This document shows positions 15,012 through 22,781 of a stretch of 24,301 nucleotides of DNA, piece by piece. The notes under the pieces are model-generated. The model had not been told where the DNA came from. It was given only the letters and a program-made list of their open reading frames with translations, and did not search any database. Source of the DNA: an uncultured Bacteroidaceae bacterium (lineage in GTDB: Bacteria; Bacteroidota; Bacteroidia; Bacteroidales; Bacteroidaceae); NCBI GenBank assembly GCA_904501775.1, contig CAJGCJ010000019.1:1-24301 (forward strand), read 5' to 3'. Position 1 is the stretch's first letter. Each line of letters begins with the position of its first letter. A program made the position numbers and the translations under genes.

Positions 15012-16310
15012 TTACAATGCTTTACCCATCAGATCGAATTCGGTAGCATCATAGATGCTTACATTGTAGAAACCGCCGATTTCGAGTGTCTTGTCAGAAA
15101 CGGGTATCAGTACCTCGGTGTCAACATCGGGAGAGTCGAATTCGGTACGTCCTATGTAGTAATCGCCTTCTACCCTGTCGATAATGGTTTTGTAGACATT
15201 GTCGACCTTATTATAATTAATATTTGTCGATATGCGTTGCTGTACCTCCATCAAACGGTCGAGACGCTCTTGTTTCTTCTTTTTCGATACGTTGTCGCGA
15301 TAATTGAGTGCAGCATATGTGCCATCCTCTTCGCTGTATGCAAAAGCACCGAGACGTTCGAATTTCGCCCACTTCACAAACTCTATCAGCTCTTCGAAAT
15401 CCTTCTCAGTCTCGCCCGGGAAACCTACCATCATGGTTGTACGCAGGTGAATTCCGGGAACCTCGGCACGCATCTTCTCTATAAGCTCGTATGTCTCCTC
15501 TTTTGTTACATGACGCAGCATCTTCTTCAATATCTTTGTGCTGACATGCTGCAATGCTATATCGAGGTATTTGCACACATTATCTTTCTCGCGCATCACA
15601 CGCAATAGGTCCATGGGGAAATTTGACGGATAGGCATAGTGCAGGCGTATCCACTCAACGCCTTCTATGTCGGCAATCCTCTCTACAAGTTCTGCGATTG
15701 ACTGTTTCTTGTACAGGTCGACACCATAGAATGTGAGTTCTTGTGCAATAATCTGGAACTCTTTGACTCCTTGCGACACAAGATAACGTACCTCCTGCTC
15801 AATCTCTTCGATGGGACGCGATACATGCGAGCCTGTTATTATGGGAATTGCACAATAGGCACATCTGCGGTTACATCCCTCTGATATCTTTAAAAAGGCA
15901 TAGTGCGAAGGTGTTGTCAGAACACGTTCCTGTGAAATAGTGTCGTCATATCTGTGCTGCAGGTCGTTCAACAGCTCGTTCCAATTGAACTTGCCATAGA
16001 ACTTGTCTACCTGAGCAATCTCTTCGCGCAGTTCATGCAGATAGCGCTCCGATAGACAACCCATAACATACAGCTTGTTAAGGTCGCCCTGCTCCTTACG
16101 CTGGCAAAACTCAAGAATCATATTTATTGACTCCTCTTTTGCATCGCCAATAAATCCGCATGTGTTTATTACGGCAATCTCACCCTCTGGGGTCTCACTG
16201 TCGTGTGTCACTTCATATCCACACTCCTGAAGCTGTCGCATAAGACGCTCCGAATCGACCAGATTCTTTGAGCATCCCATTGTTATTATGTCAATTCTGC
16301 CTTTAATCAT
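15012..16310 (-). CDS. rimO: Ribosomal protein S12 methylthiotransferase RimO
   Basis: A 432-residue radical-SAM methylthiotransferase that adds a methylthio group to the conserved aspartate of ribosomal protein S12. The N-terminal UPF0004 domain carries the three cluster cysteines C13 (TMGCSKNLVDSE, diagnostic for RimO over MiaB), C51 (NTCGF) and C85 (MGCLSER). The radical-SAM motif CxxxCxxC is C146, C150, C153 (EGCNRRCAYCAIP), followed by the usual GSHVSRPIEEI. A C-terminal TRAM domain spans about 368-432. All six cysteines are present, so it should be active. It is one base from ftsY's stop and 23 bases ahead of the HU gene, in the same operon. Confidence 0.96.
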   Translation of the reverse strand: MIKGRIDIITMGCSKNLVDSERLMRQLQECGYEVTHDSETPEGEIAVINTCGFIGDAKEESINMILEFCQRKEQGDLNKLYVMGCLSERYLHELREEIAQVDKFYGKFNWNELLNDLQHRYDDTISQERVLTTPSHYAFLKISEGCNRRCAYCAIPIITGSHVSRPIEEIEQEVRYLVSQGVKEFQIIAQELTFYGVDLYKKQSIAELVERIADIEGVEWIRLHYAYPSNFPMDLLRVMREKDNVCKYLDIALQHVSTKILKKMLRHVTKEETYELIEKMRAEVPGIHLRTTMMVGFPGETEKDFEELIEFVKWAKFERLGAFAYSEEDGTYAALNYRDNVSKKKKQERLDRLMEVQQRISTNINYNKVDNVYKTIIDRVEGDYYIGRTEFDSPDVDTEVLIPVSDKTLEIGGFYNVSIYDATEFDLMGKAL

Positions 16311-16311
16311 T

Positions 16312-17265
16312 TTATCCGAAAAGTGAATCCACGAATGCTACGCGATTGAATATTTGCAGATGCTCCATACCTTCGCCAAGACCGATGTATTTTACAGGTA
16401 TCTTGAACTGGTCGCTTATGCCTATGACAACACCACCTTTGGCTGTACCATCGAGCTTTGTTATTGCAAGTGATGTAACCTCGGTTGCTTTGGTAAACTG
16501 CTTGGCCTGTTCAAAGGCATTCTGTCCGGTAGAGCCGTCGAGAACAAGAAGAACATCATTTGGCGCATCGGGCAACACTTTCTTCATTACGTTCTTGATT
16601 TTTGTCAGCTCGTTCATAAGACCCACTTTGTTGTGCAGACGGCCGGCTGTGTCTATTATTACAACATCTGCATTGTTCGCAACAGCCGACGACAGAGTGT
16701 CAAATGCCACTGAAGCAGGGTCAGAACCCATATTCTGCTTTACTACAGGAACATCGGCGCGGCGTCCCCACTCTACAAGCTGTTCAACAGCTGCAGCGCG
16801 GAAGGTGTCGGCTGCACCAAGATATACTTTTTTGCCGGCTTTCTTGAACTGATGTGCTAACTTGCCTATAGTGGTAGTCTTTCCCACTCCGTTGACACCT
16901 ACAACCATTATTACGTAGGGCTTGCCGGGTGTTGTGGGGAAATCGAATGTACCGTTGTCATCGGTGTTGTTCTCCATCAGTAGCGCCGCTATCTCCTCTT
17001 TGAGCAGTTTGTTAAGTTCCTTGGTGTTCATGAACTTATCGCGTGCAGCACGTGATTCGATGCGCTCTATTATCTTAAGTGTTGTGTCAACACCTACGTC
17101 CGAGGTAACCAATACCTCCTCGAGGTTGTCGAGTACCTCGTCATCAATCTGTGTCTTTCCTACGATAGCGCGTGCTATCTTGCCGAACACACTCTCTTTG
17201 GTCTTTGACAATCCGCTGTCAAGAACCTCTTTCTTATCTTTAGTAAAAAAATCAAAAAATCCCAT
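16312..17265 (-). CDS. ftsY: Signal recognition particle receptor FtsY
   Basis: A 317-residue SRP-type GTPase that docks ribosome-SRP complexes at the inner membrane. The N domain is at about 20-95, and the G domain starts near 115. Motifs: G1 GVNGVGKT at 123-130, DTFRAAAVEQL at 153-163, G3 DTAGR at 205-209, TKLDGTAKGG at 269-278, and the FtsY-specific end GLGEGMEHLQIF at 296-307. It begins MGFFDFFTKDKKE, a short amphipathic/basic start. The long acidic A domain of E. coli FtsY is missing, as is usual in this phylum. It lies 10 bases after lepA and one base ahead of rimO. Confidence 0.97.
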   Translation of the reverse strand: MGFFDFFTKDKKEVLDSGLSKTKESVFGKIARAIVGKTQIDDEVLDNLEEVLVTSDVGVDTTLKIIERIESRAARDKFMNTKELNKLLKEEIAALLMENNTDDNGTFDFPTTPGKPYVIMVVGVNGVGKTTTIGKLAHQFKKAGKKVYLGAADTFRAAAVEQLVEWGRRADVPVVKQNMGSDPASVAFDTLSSAVANNADVVIIDTAGRLHNKVGLMNELTKIKNVMKKVLPDAPNDVLLVLDGSTGQNAFEQAKQFTKATEVTSLAITKLDGTAKGGVVIGISDQFKIPVKYIGLGEGMEHLQIFNRVAFVDSLFG

Positions 17266-17276
17266 TCTAATATTCT

Positions 17277-19058
17277 TTAATCGAGTTTAAGCACTGCGAG
17301 GAATGCCTTCTGTGGCACCTCTACGTTACCAATCTGTTTCATGCGCTTTTTACCTTTCTTCTGTTTCTCCAATAGCTTGCGTTTACGCGATACGTCACCA
17401 CCGTAGCACTTTGCAGTCACGTCCTTACGCACCTGCTTGATTGTTTCGCGAGCGATGATTTTTGTGCCTATTGCAGCCTGCAGTGCAATGTCGAACTGCT
17501 GTCTGGGGATAAGCTCACGCAACTTTTCGCACATCTGACGTCCAAGACCGTAAGCGTTGTCGACATGTGTAAGCGTAGACAAGGCATCTACAGGCTCGCC
17601 ATTGAGCAATATATCGAGTTTTATAAGTTTCGATGTGCGGAAGCCTGCAGGGTGATAGTCGAATGAAGCGTAACCCTTGGACATGCTCTTGAGCTTGTCG
17701 TAGAAATCGATTACAATTTCGCCAAGCGGCAACAGGAAATTGATATCTACGCGGTTACCTGTAATGAATTCCTGTTTCAGCAATTCACCACGTTTACCAA
17801 GACATAGGGTCATGATAGGGCCGATATAATCGGCGCGTGTGATAATGCTTGCATGTATGTATGGCTCTTCGATGTGGTCGATAAGTGTCTGGTCGGGCAT
17901 CCCACCGGGGTTATGTACCTCCTGAACACCGCCCTGCTTGTCGTATACCATATACGATACGTTAGGCACAGTGGTTATTACACTCATGTCGAATTCGCGG
18001 TCGAGACGTTCCTGAACAATCTCCATGTGCAACAATCCCAAGAAACCGCATCTGAAACCGAATCCCAATGCCGCTGATGACTCGGGAGTAAATGTCAGAG
18101 AGGCATCGTTCAACTGCAGTTTCTCGAGCGAAGAGCGCAAATCTTCATAATCCTCGGCATCTATTGGATATACACCGGCAAAGACCATCGGTTTAACCTC
18201 TTCGAATCCCGAAATAGCCGATTCACATGGACGCGAAATGTGTGTGATTGTATCGCCGACCTTTACCTCGCGCGAGGTTTTGATACCCGAAATGATATAT
18301 CCTACATCACCGGTGCGAAGCTCTGCTCGTGGCGACAGTTCCATCTTGAGTACTCCAATCTCGTCGGCATCATACTCCTTGCCTGTATTGAAGAACTTCA
18401 CTTTGTCGCCTTTTCTCAACACACCGTTGGTAATCTTGAAGTATGCGATGATTCCGCGGAACGAGTTGAACACTGAGTCGAAAATAAGAGCCTGCAAAGG
18501 TGCGTTTTCATCACCTTTAGGTGCAGGGATACGCTCAACTACGGCATTCAGTATATCTTCTACTCCCATACCGGTCTTACCCGACGCTTCAATTATGTCA
18601 TCGCGGTCGCAGCCGATAAGATCGACAATCTCGTCCTTTACCTCCTCGGGCATGGCATTTATCATGTCACATTTGTTTATGACAGGTATAATCTCCAGAT
18701 TCTGGTCTATTGCCATGTATAGGTTCGATATAGTCTGCGCCTGCACACCTTGTGTGGCATCAACTACCAGCAAAGCACCTTCACATGCGGCTATAGAGCG
18801 CGATACCTCGTATGAGAAGTCAACGTGTCCCGGAGTGTCAATCAGGTTAAGTATATATTTCTCCCCTTTGTAATTATACTCCATCTGAATGGCGTGGCTC
18901 TTAATGGTGATTCCACGCTCCTTTTCAAGGTCCATGTTGTCGAGCATCTGACCTTCGGTTACCTGAATGGTTTTTGTTGTCTCAAGCAGACGGTCGGCCA
19001 GTGTTGATTTTCCGTGGTCAATGTGAGCAATAATACAAAAGTTTCTTATTTTTTCCAT
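17277..19058 (-). CDS. lepA: Elongation factor 4 (LepA), ribosome-associated translational GTPase
   Basis: A 593-residue protein, the usual length for LepA. The G domain has G1 AHIDHGKST at 11-19, G2 RGIT at 48-51, G3 DTPGH at 74-78 and G4 NKCD at 128-131. It is followed by EF-G-like domains II, III and V and the LepA-specific C-terminal domain, ending in the conserved basic segment CYGGDVSRKRKLLEKQKKGK near 565-584, which inserts toward the peptidyl-transferase centre. The family binds ribosomes and can promote back-translocation; it is linked to translation under stress and to ribosome biogenesis. It is the first gene of the run lepA-ftsY-rimO-HU-HU/LysM. The start at 19058 is the only good one for the G domain. 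Confidence 0.97.
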   Translation of the reverse strand: MEKIRNFCIIAHIDHGKSTLADRLLETTKTIQVTEGQMLDNMDLEKERGITIKSHAIQMEYNYKGEKYILNLIDTPGHVDFSYEVSRSIAACEGALLVVDATQGVQAQTISNLYMAIDQNLEIIPVINKCDMINAMPEEVKDEIVDLIGCDRDDIIEASGKTGMGVEDILNAVVERIPAPKGDENAPLQALIFDSVFNSFRGIIAYFKITNGVLRKGDKVKFFNTGKEYDADEIGVLKMELSPRAELRTGDVGYIISGIKTSREVKVGDTITHISRPCESAISGFEEVKPMVFAGVYPIDAEDYEDLRSSLEKLQLNDASLTFTPESSAALGFGFRCGFLGLLHMEIVQERLDREFDMSVITTVPNVSYMVYDKQGGVQEVHNPGGMPDQTLIDHIEEPYIHASIITRADYIGPIMTLCLGKRGELLKQEFITGNRVDINFLLPLGEIVIDFYDKLKSMSKGYASFDYHPAGFRTSKLIKLDILLNGEPVDALSTLTHVDNAYGLGRQMCEKLRELIPRQQFDIALQAAIGTKIIARETIKQVRKDVTAKCYGGDVSRKRKLLEKQKKGKKRMKQIGNVEVPQKAFLAVLKLD

Positions 19059-19248
19059 ATCTCTTTGTCGATATTAATTTATCAAAAAAGCGGTGCAATA
19101 ATACAAAATTCCGCCACTATACATTTTCAGCCGCGAAGATACACAAAAAAATCCAATTCTTTATTAATAATTATATTATATATATAACAAAAAAAGAGTC
19201 GGTATTGATTATAGTCATTCTTTTCAGACGGTCGTAGTAGATTAGAAT
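19059..19248 (-). promoter_or_regulatory. lepA upstream region with weak promoter-like boxes
   Basis: The 190 bases between lepA and the AsmA terminator are AT-rich and contain no ORF or RNA I can support. On the minus strand TATCTTCG (19134-19141) is one base off the -7 consensus TAnnTTTG, and TATTATTG (19096-19103) is another one-mismatch match. Neither has a clean TTTG at -33. A promoter must lie here because the upstream gene is closed by a strong terminator; which box is used cannot be told. Confidence 0.4.
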
Positions 19249-19279
19249 AAAAAATCAGCGACGCAAAAGCGTCGCTGAT
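19249..19279 (-). terminator. Rho-independent terminator of the AsmA-family gene
   Basis: A perfect 11-bp stem, ATCAGCGACGC (19254-19264) against GCGTCGCTGAT (19269-19279), encloses a 4-base loop. On the minus strand the stem is followed by a run of five T's and then ATT. It lies 25 bases beyond the stop of the AsmA-family gene and points in the same direction. GC-rich stem plus T-tract is the textbook layout, so transcription from that gene should stop before lepA. Confidence 0.92.
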
Positions 19280-19303
19280 GTAAAATATTTTCAAATGAAA
19301 TTT

Positions 19304-21835
19304 TTATTTGAAAAGTCCTTTCGCTTTATTGAAAAGATCTGTTACTGCATCTTTCTTCTTGTCTGAACCATTGGACGAATTCTCATCGTTTGCATCTTCT
19401 TTTTCTTTGCTCTTGTCACCGCCGCCAAGCAGCTTGCTTATAGCATTTTCAGCAGCTTTTGTCGCAGCTTTCTTGGCCAATGATTCAAGATCTATACCCA
19501 CCTTTGGCGATGTGAATGTTCCGCCGATTGTCATGTCTACAGTTCCCAAATCGGCAACTTTGCCGGCTGATGCAGGTATGGTTATTTCGCCACGGTAGTC
19601 AATAGTCTGATCCAGACCTGTAGTTCCCGAGAGTTTCATCTTGTAATCTCCAAGCTTGATATCAAAGGGTTTAGTCTCTACTCTACCGTCTTTGATTGTG
19701 AATTCAATATTAAGGTCTTTAACCTTTGTATCTTTCAAAGAAGGCTTTTTGAGAATATCGGCAACTTGTTGGATTGCACCTACATTGTTCAAGCTCAAAT
19801 CCTTTGTATTCAAAGCACCCGAACCTGTCAGGCTTGAGATTACAGGACTCATTGTCGAATCGAGTTTGGTGTTCAAGCTCATGCTTCCCGAGAATGTTCC
19901 GGTGAGTCCGCTGAAGACAGGGGCAAGCTTGCGAACTACGTTCAAATCTTCATATGCCTGTGCAAATACAATCTCATTAAGCTTGAATGATGCATCGAAC
20001 AGAGGCTCGCTACCGGAGGGTGCATTGTAAAAACCATTTACCACAACATTGCCTCCCATAGTATTTAATGAAAGGTTTTTCATGTCAACTTTTCCATTCT
20101 TCACAACAAGCACACCATTGAGGTTGTTGAATTTCATATTGTCAAAAAGAACCTCTTTGAAGTCGGCTTGCATGTTGAAATCGATATTCTCGGGGATGTA
20201 GATTACTCCCATTGCCACTGTGTCGGCTGCTACAACCTCTTCGCTTGCTGCAACTGCTGTAGTGTCGCCGGCAGTCATAAAGTCGTTCAGATTAAACTTG
20301 TTGCTCTTAATATTGAGTGAACCTTTCAAAGTGGTACCTTTGAGTGCAAATCCAAGATAGTTCTCGAACTTGCTGTCGAATGTGACATCATTGTCACCTA
20401 TGTTTACAGTAGTCTGGCTCAGCTGTACATAGCGTGGTGTAAATGCAAGCACCGAATTCTTTATCTCAATATTGGGCATATCGCTCATCTCGAGGTTCAT
20501 TCCATTCAGTTTTACACTACCTGTAGCCTTTACTTTTTCGTATTGCTCTTTTTCGATGTATGACATGCGGCCATTGACACTGAGGTCGGCATCTACTACA
20601 CCGTTCAACTGCATATCCTCAAGAGGATATATATCCTTTATCTTCCCCAAATCGAGTTTACCTTTAGCTGCCACATCGAACTGCATATCGCTTATAGGCG
20701 TATTCAGCGCAACCGACATGCTGAAAGGATTACCTGCCATAACCATGTTAAATGGTGATATATTCACAGTTGTAGCATCTATTGAGCCTCCGGGGTTATT
20801 TACTTTTGCAAGGATGTTTATCTTGTCAACTCCGGCAGGCAAAGAGGGATACTGGAACATTGCATCCTTTACATCGAGTGCAACATCGAACTGCGGCATT
20901 GTATCCTCGCCCTTCAGTTCACCCTTTGCGTATGCAGTGAGTGTAACCGCTCCATTGGCCTTTAGTCCCTCGAAGTCTTTTGCATATATTGCCGGAATCA
21001 ATGAAAGTATGTCCTTAAAATCAATTTTGTTGCTATTGAGCTTCAAATCCATATCCATACCTTCATCGGTGAGTGCCACCCAACCGTCAACAGCCGCCTT
21101 TATAGCATTGAGTTCTATGGTATTCTCGTTAAGTGTAAACTTATTGTTCTCAAGGTCGGCATCAATGTTCATATCTGCTGCAATCTTGGCCTTGTTCAGG
21201 AAGGGAACGCCGTCCATTTTAAAGGTAAGAGCTTTTATACCGGCTTCGAGCCCAAGAAGTGTACGGCTGCTGCCAAAATCGCCCGAACATTTTACATCCA
21301 TATTCTCTATCTGTGCATACATGTTCGACGCTCTGTCGTCATATATCACATTGAAATCGTTCAAAGCGAACTCCTGCAATTTGATGCGAAATGCAACTGC
21401 TGCTGTGTCTACGGGCTCTTCCACCTCTTCAGCATCTGTCGCCTTCATCACGTCCCAATTGACTGTGCTGTCGGGGAGTACAATTGCTTTCACAGATATA
21501 CCATCGAGCAATACCCTTTGTATATCGTAACCCTCGTCTCCGAACAATGACATAAGATTTACTGCAGCTGTGATTTCATTGGCAGCAACAAGAGTATCGT
21601 TCTCGAACTCTCCTACCCCTTTTAGGTAGAAATCTTCAAGAGTAAGCGATGCCAATGGAAAGTTTCTTATAAGGCTTATGTCCAGATTACCAAAGTCGAA
21701 TTGTGCGTTAAGCATCTTATTACCCTCTTCTTTTATGAGAGTCTCAATCTTATCCTTGAACAGATATGGTACGGCTGTAAGAACAAGTACAACAACGATT
21801 ATTATCGCTGTCAGGATTTTAAGTAACTTCTTCAT
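19304..21835 (-). CDS. AsmA-family envelope protein with one N-terminal membrane anchor
   Basis: An 843-residue protein. A strongly hydrophobic anchor (about 4-26) is followed by the AsmA start YLFKDKIETLIKEEGNKMLNAQF. A long, repetitive beta-rich region spans about 30-790, with AsmA features (NMDVKCSGDFGS, MTIGGTFTSPKVGIDLESLAKKA near 785). A lysine, aspartate and serine-rich low-complexity end follows (about 805-835). AsmA-like proteins, including the TamB/YhdP group, span the periplasm and are implicated in lipid transport to the outer membrane or in assembly. The repeated-groove plan is consistent with that, but I do not assign a specific cargo. It is not in an operon: it has its own candidate promoter (21863-21892) and terminator (19249-19279). 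Confidence 0.88.
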   Translation of the reverse strand: MKKLLKILTAIIIVVVLVLTAVPYLFKDKIETLIKEEGNKMLNAQFDFGNLDISLIRNFPLASLTLEDFYLKGVGEFENDTLVAANEITAAVNLMSLFGDEGYDIQRVLLDGISVKAIVLPDSTVNWDVMKATDAEEVEEPVDTAAVAFRIKLQEFALNDFNVIYDDRASNMYAQIENMDVKCSGDFGSSRTLLGLEAGIKALTFKMDGVPFLNKAKIAADMNIDADLENNKFTLNENTIELNAIKAAVDGWVALTDEGMDMDLKLNSNKIDFKDILSLIPAIYAKDFEGLKANGAVTLTAYAKGELKGEDTMPQFDVALDVKDAMFQYPSLPAGVDKINILAKVNNPGGSIDATTVNISPFNMVMAGNPFSMSVALNTPISDMQFDVAAKGKLDLGKIKDIYPLEDMQLNGVVDADLSVNGRMSYIEKEQYEKVKATGSVKLNGMNLEMSDMPNIEIKNSVLAFTPRYVQLSQTTVNIGDNDVTFDSKFENYLGFALKGTTLKGSLNIKSNKFNLNDFMTAGDTTAVAASEEVVAADTVAMGVIYIPENIDFNMQADFKEVLFDNMKFNNLNGVLVVKNGKVDMKNLSLNTMGGNVVVNGFYNAPSGSEPLFDASFKLNEIVFAQAYEDLNVVRKLAPVFSGLTGTFSGSMSLNTKLDSTMSPVISSLTGSGALNTKDLSLNNVGAIQQVADILKKPSLKDTKVKDLNIEFTIKDGRVETKPFDIKLGDYKMKLSGTTGLDQTIDYRGEITIPASAGKVADLGTVDMTIGGTFTSPKVGIDLESLAKKAATKAAENAISKLLGGGDKSKEKEDANDENSSNGSDKKKDAVTDLFNKAKGLFK

Positions 21836-21862
21836 TGTTGTATGATATTAGTATTTATGTCA

Positions 21863-21892
21863 CAAAAATATATAAATATGTAGTTTCTCAAA
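21863..21892 (-). promoter_or_regulatory. Bacteroides-type promoter of the AsmA-family gene
   Basis: On the minus strand TTTG (21889-21892) and TATTTTTG (21863-21870) are spaced by 18 bases. This is close to the Bacteroides sigma-ABfr consensus TTTG...TAnnTTTG. The -7 box ends 27 bases before the ATG at 21835, leaving a leader of about 20 bases. It is the cleanest two-part promoter in the window, although TATTTTTG is easily formed in this AT-rich gap. No strong terminator precedes it, so read-through from the DUF4249 gene is possible. Confidence 0.5.
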
Positions 21893-21923
21893 CAAAATAT
21901 ATTAATTAAATGTGCTTTATTTA

Positions 21924-22781
21924 TCAATTTATAATCTTCGGGGTGTCGTGATTGTATGGTTGGCAAAGATATTGGGTTGCACCATATCCGAACCAATAGC
22001 CCAGTCCACCTTTGATATTTGAATATACATTATTGGTGTATCTGAAAATAGAATTCTGTCCTACCTCGATGTAGTTTTTATATTCATTCCAAAAGTTGTA
22101 TGCTATGCTGTCGGTCTGGGTAAATTTTACAAGCAGCATCTCACTACCATCAAGTTGATAATCGTCATCCTCTTTGTTCTGTATCGATTTACCTATGCTT
22201 ATTGGTACCTCAAGAGGAAATTCAAAATTAGCATCGTCTACTACTGCCATGTTTGACGACAGATACATGCTGTCCCTGTCAATCATACGTACAAAGAATT
22301 TATAGTAGTTCTTTTCGTCGGGGTTGTCATTTATTACGGCTTTCAGATTATAGTTGCCATCACTATTGTCTGTTATAAAACGCTCGACATATACCCTCTC
22401 GGGGATTTCTGTCTCTGCCTCTACAAAATGCTCCTCGTAGCTTACTGTCAATTTATATCTCTTTCCCGATTCACCTCGCAAATGGCTTGTTGTATATATG
22501 TATGGCGGAAAATATGACGAGTTTGTCTTACCGGTCAGTATCACTTCATCAACTCCATCAGATACAGTTACCTTAGCCCATTTGATGACTCTGTCGTTGA
22601 GCGTACTTATATCGGCATATTGACTTGAAATAGGAACACTTTCTGTTACTATCACAACAGGGAACCCTCCATCATCAATCCACCCTTCTACTACCAACCG
22701 AGGTGGATGATTTTCAAAAACATCCTCATTGCAAGCTACAAACGAGAATAGCATGAACAGTATATAACAAATCTTTTTCAT
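21924..22781 (-). CDS. DUF4249-family lipoprotein paired with a TonB-dependent receptor
   Basis: A 285-residue lipoprotein. The signal peptide MKKICYILFMLFSFVAC ends at a lipobox cysteine, C17. The sequence then begins VVEGWIDDGG and continues as a beta-rich protein (SYEEHFVEAETEIPE, NPDEKNYYKFFVRMIDRDS), with the DUF4249 pattern in the first half and near the C-terminus (GGLGYWFGYGATQY). DUF4249 proteins are usually encoded directly after TonB-dependent receptors in Bacteroidetes, as here: its ATG overlaps the receptor stop by one base (TGATG). I infer a partner on the outer membrane that helps bind a ligand for that receptor. Substrate unknown. No SusD-type protein is visible in this window. 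Confidence 0.8.
   Translation of the reverse strand: MKKICYILFMLFSFVACNEDVFENHPPRLVVEGWIDDGGFPVVIVTESVPISSQYADISTLNDRVIKWAKVTVSDGVDEVILTGKTNSSYFPPYIYTTSHLRGESGKRYKLTVSYEEHFVEAETEIPERVYVERFITDNSDGNYNLKAVINDNPDEKNYYKFFVRMIDRDSMYLSSNMAVVDDANFEFPLEVPISIGKSIQNKEDDDYQLDGSEMLLVKFTQTDSIAYNFWNEYKNYIEVGQNSIFRYTNNVYSNIKGGLGYWFGYGATQYLCQPYNHDTPKIIN

Noticed and set aside
19143..19248. tRNA, small RNA or riboswitch in the lepA-AsmA gap
   Set aside because: AT-rich sequence without cloverleaf arms or a conserved aptamer pattern; only the AsmA terminator and weak promoter boxes are visible.
20472..21530. A 352-residue serine-rich plus-strand ORF inside the AsmA-family gene
   Set aside because: Shadow frame of the AsmA gene with low-complexity composition, no domain and no independent start context.
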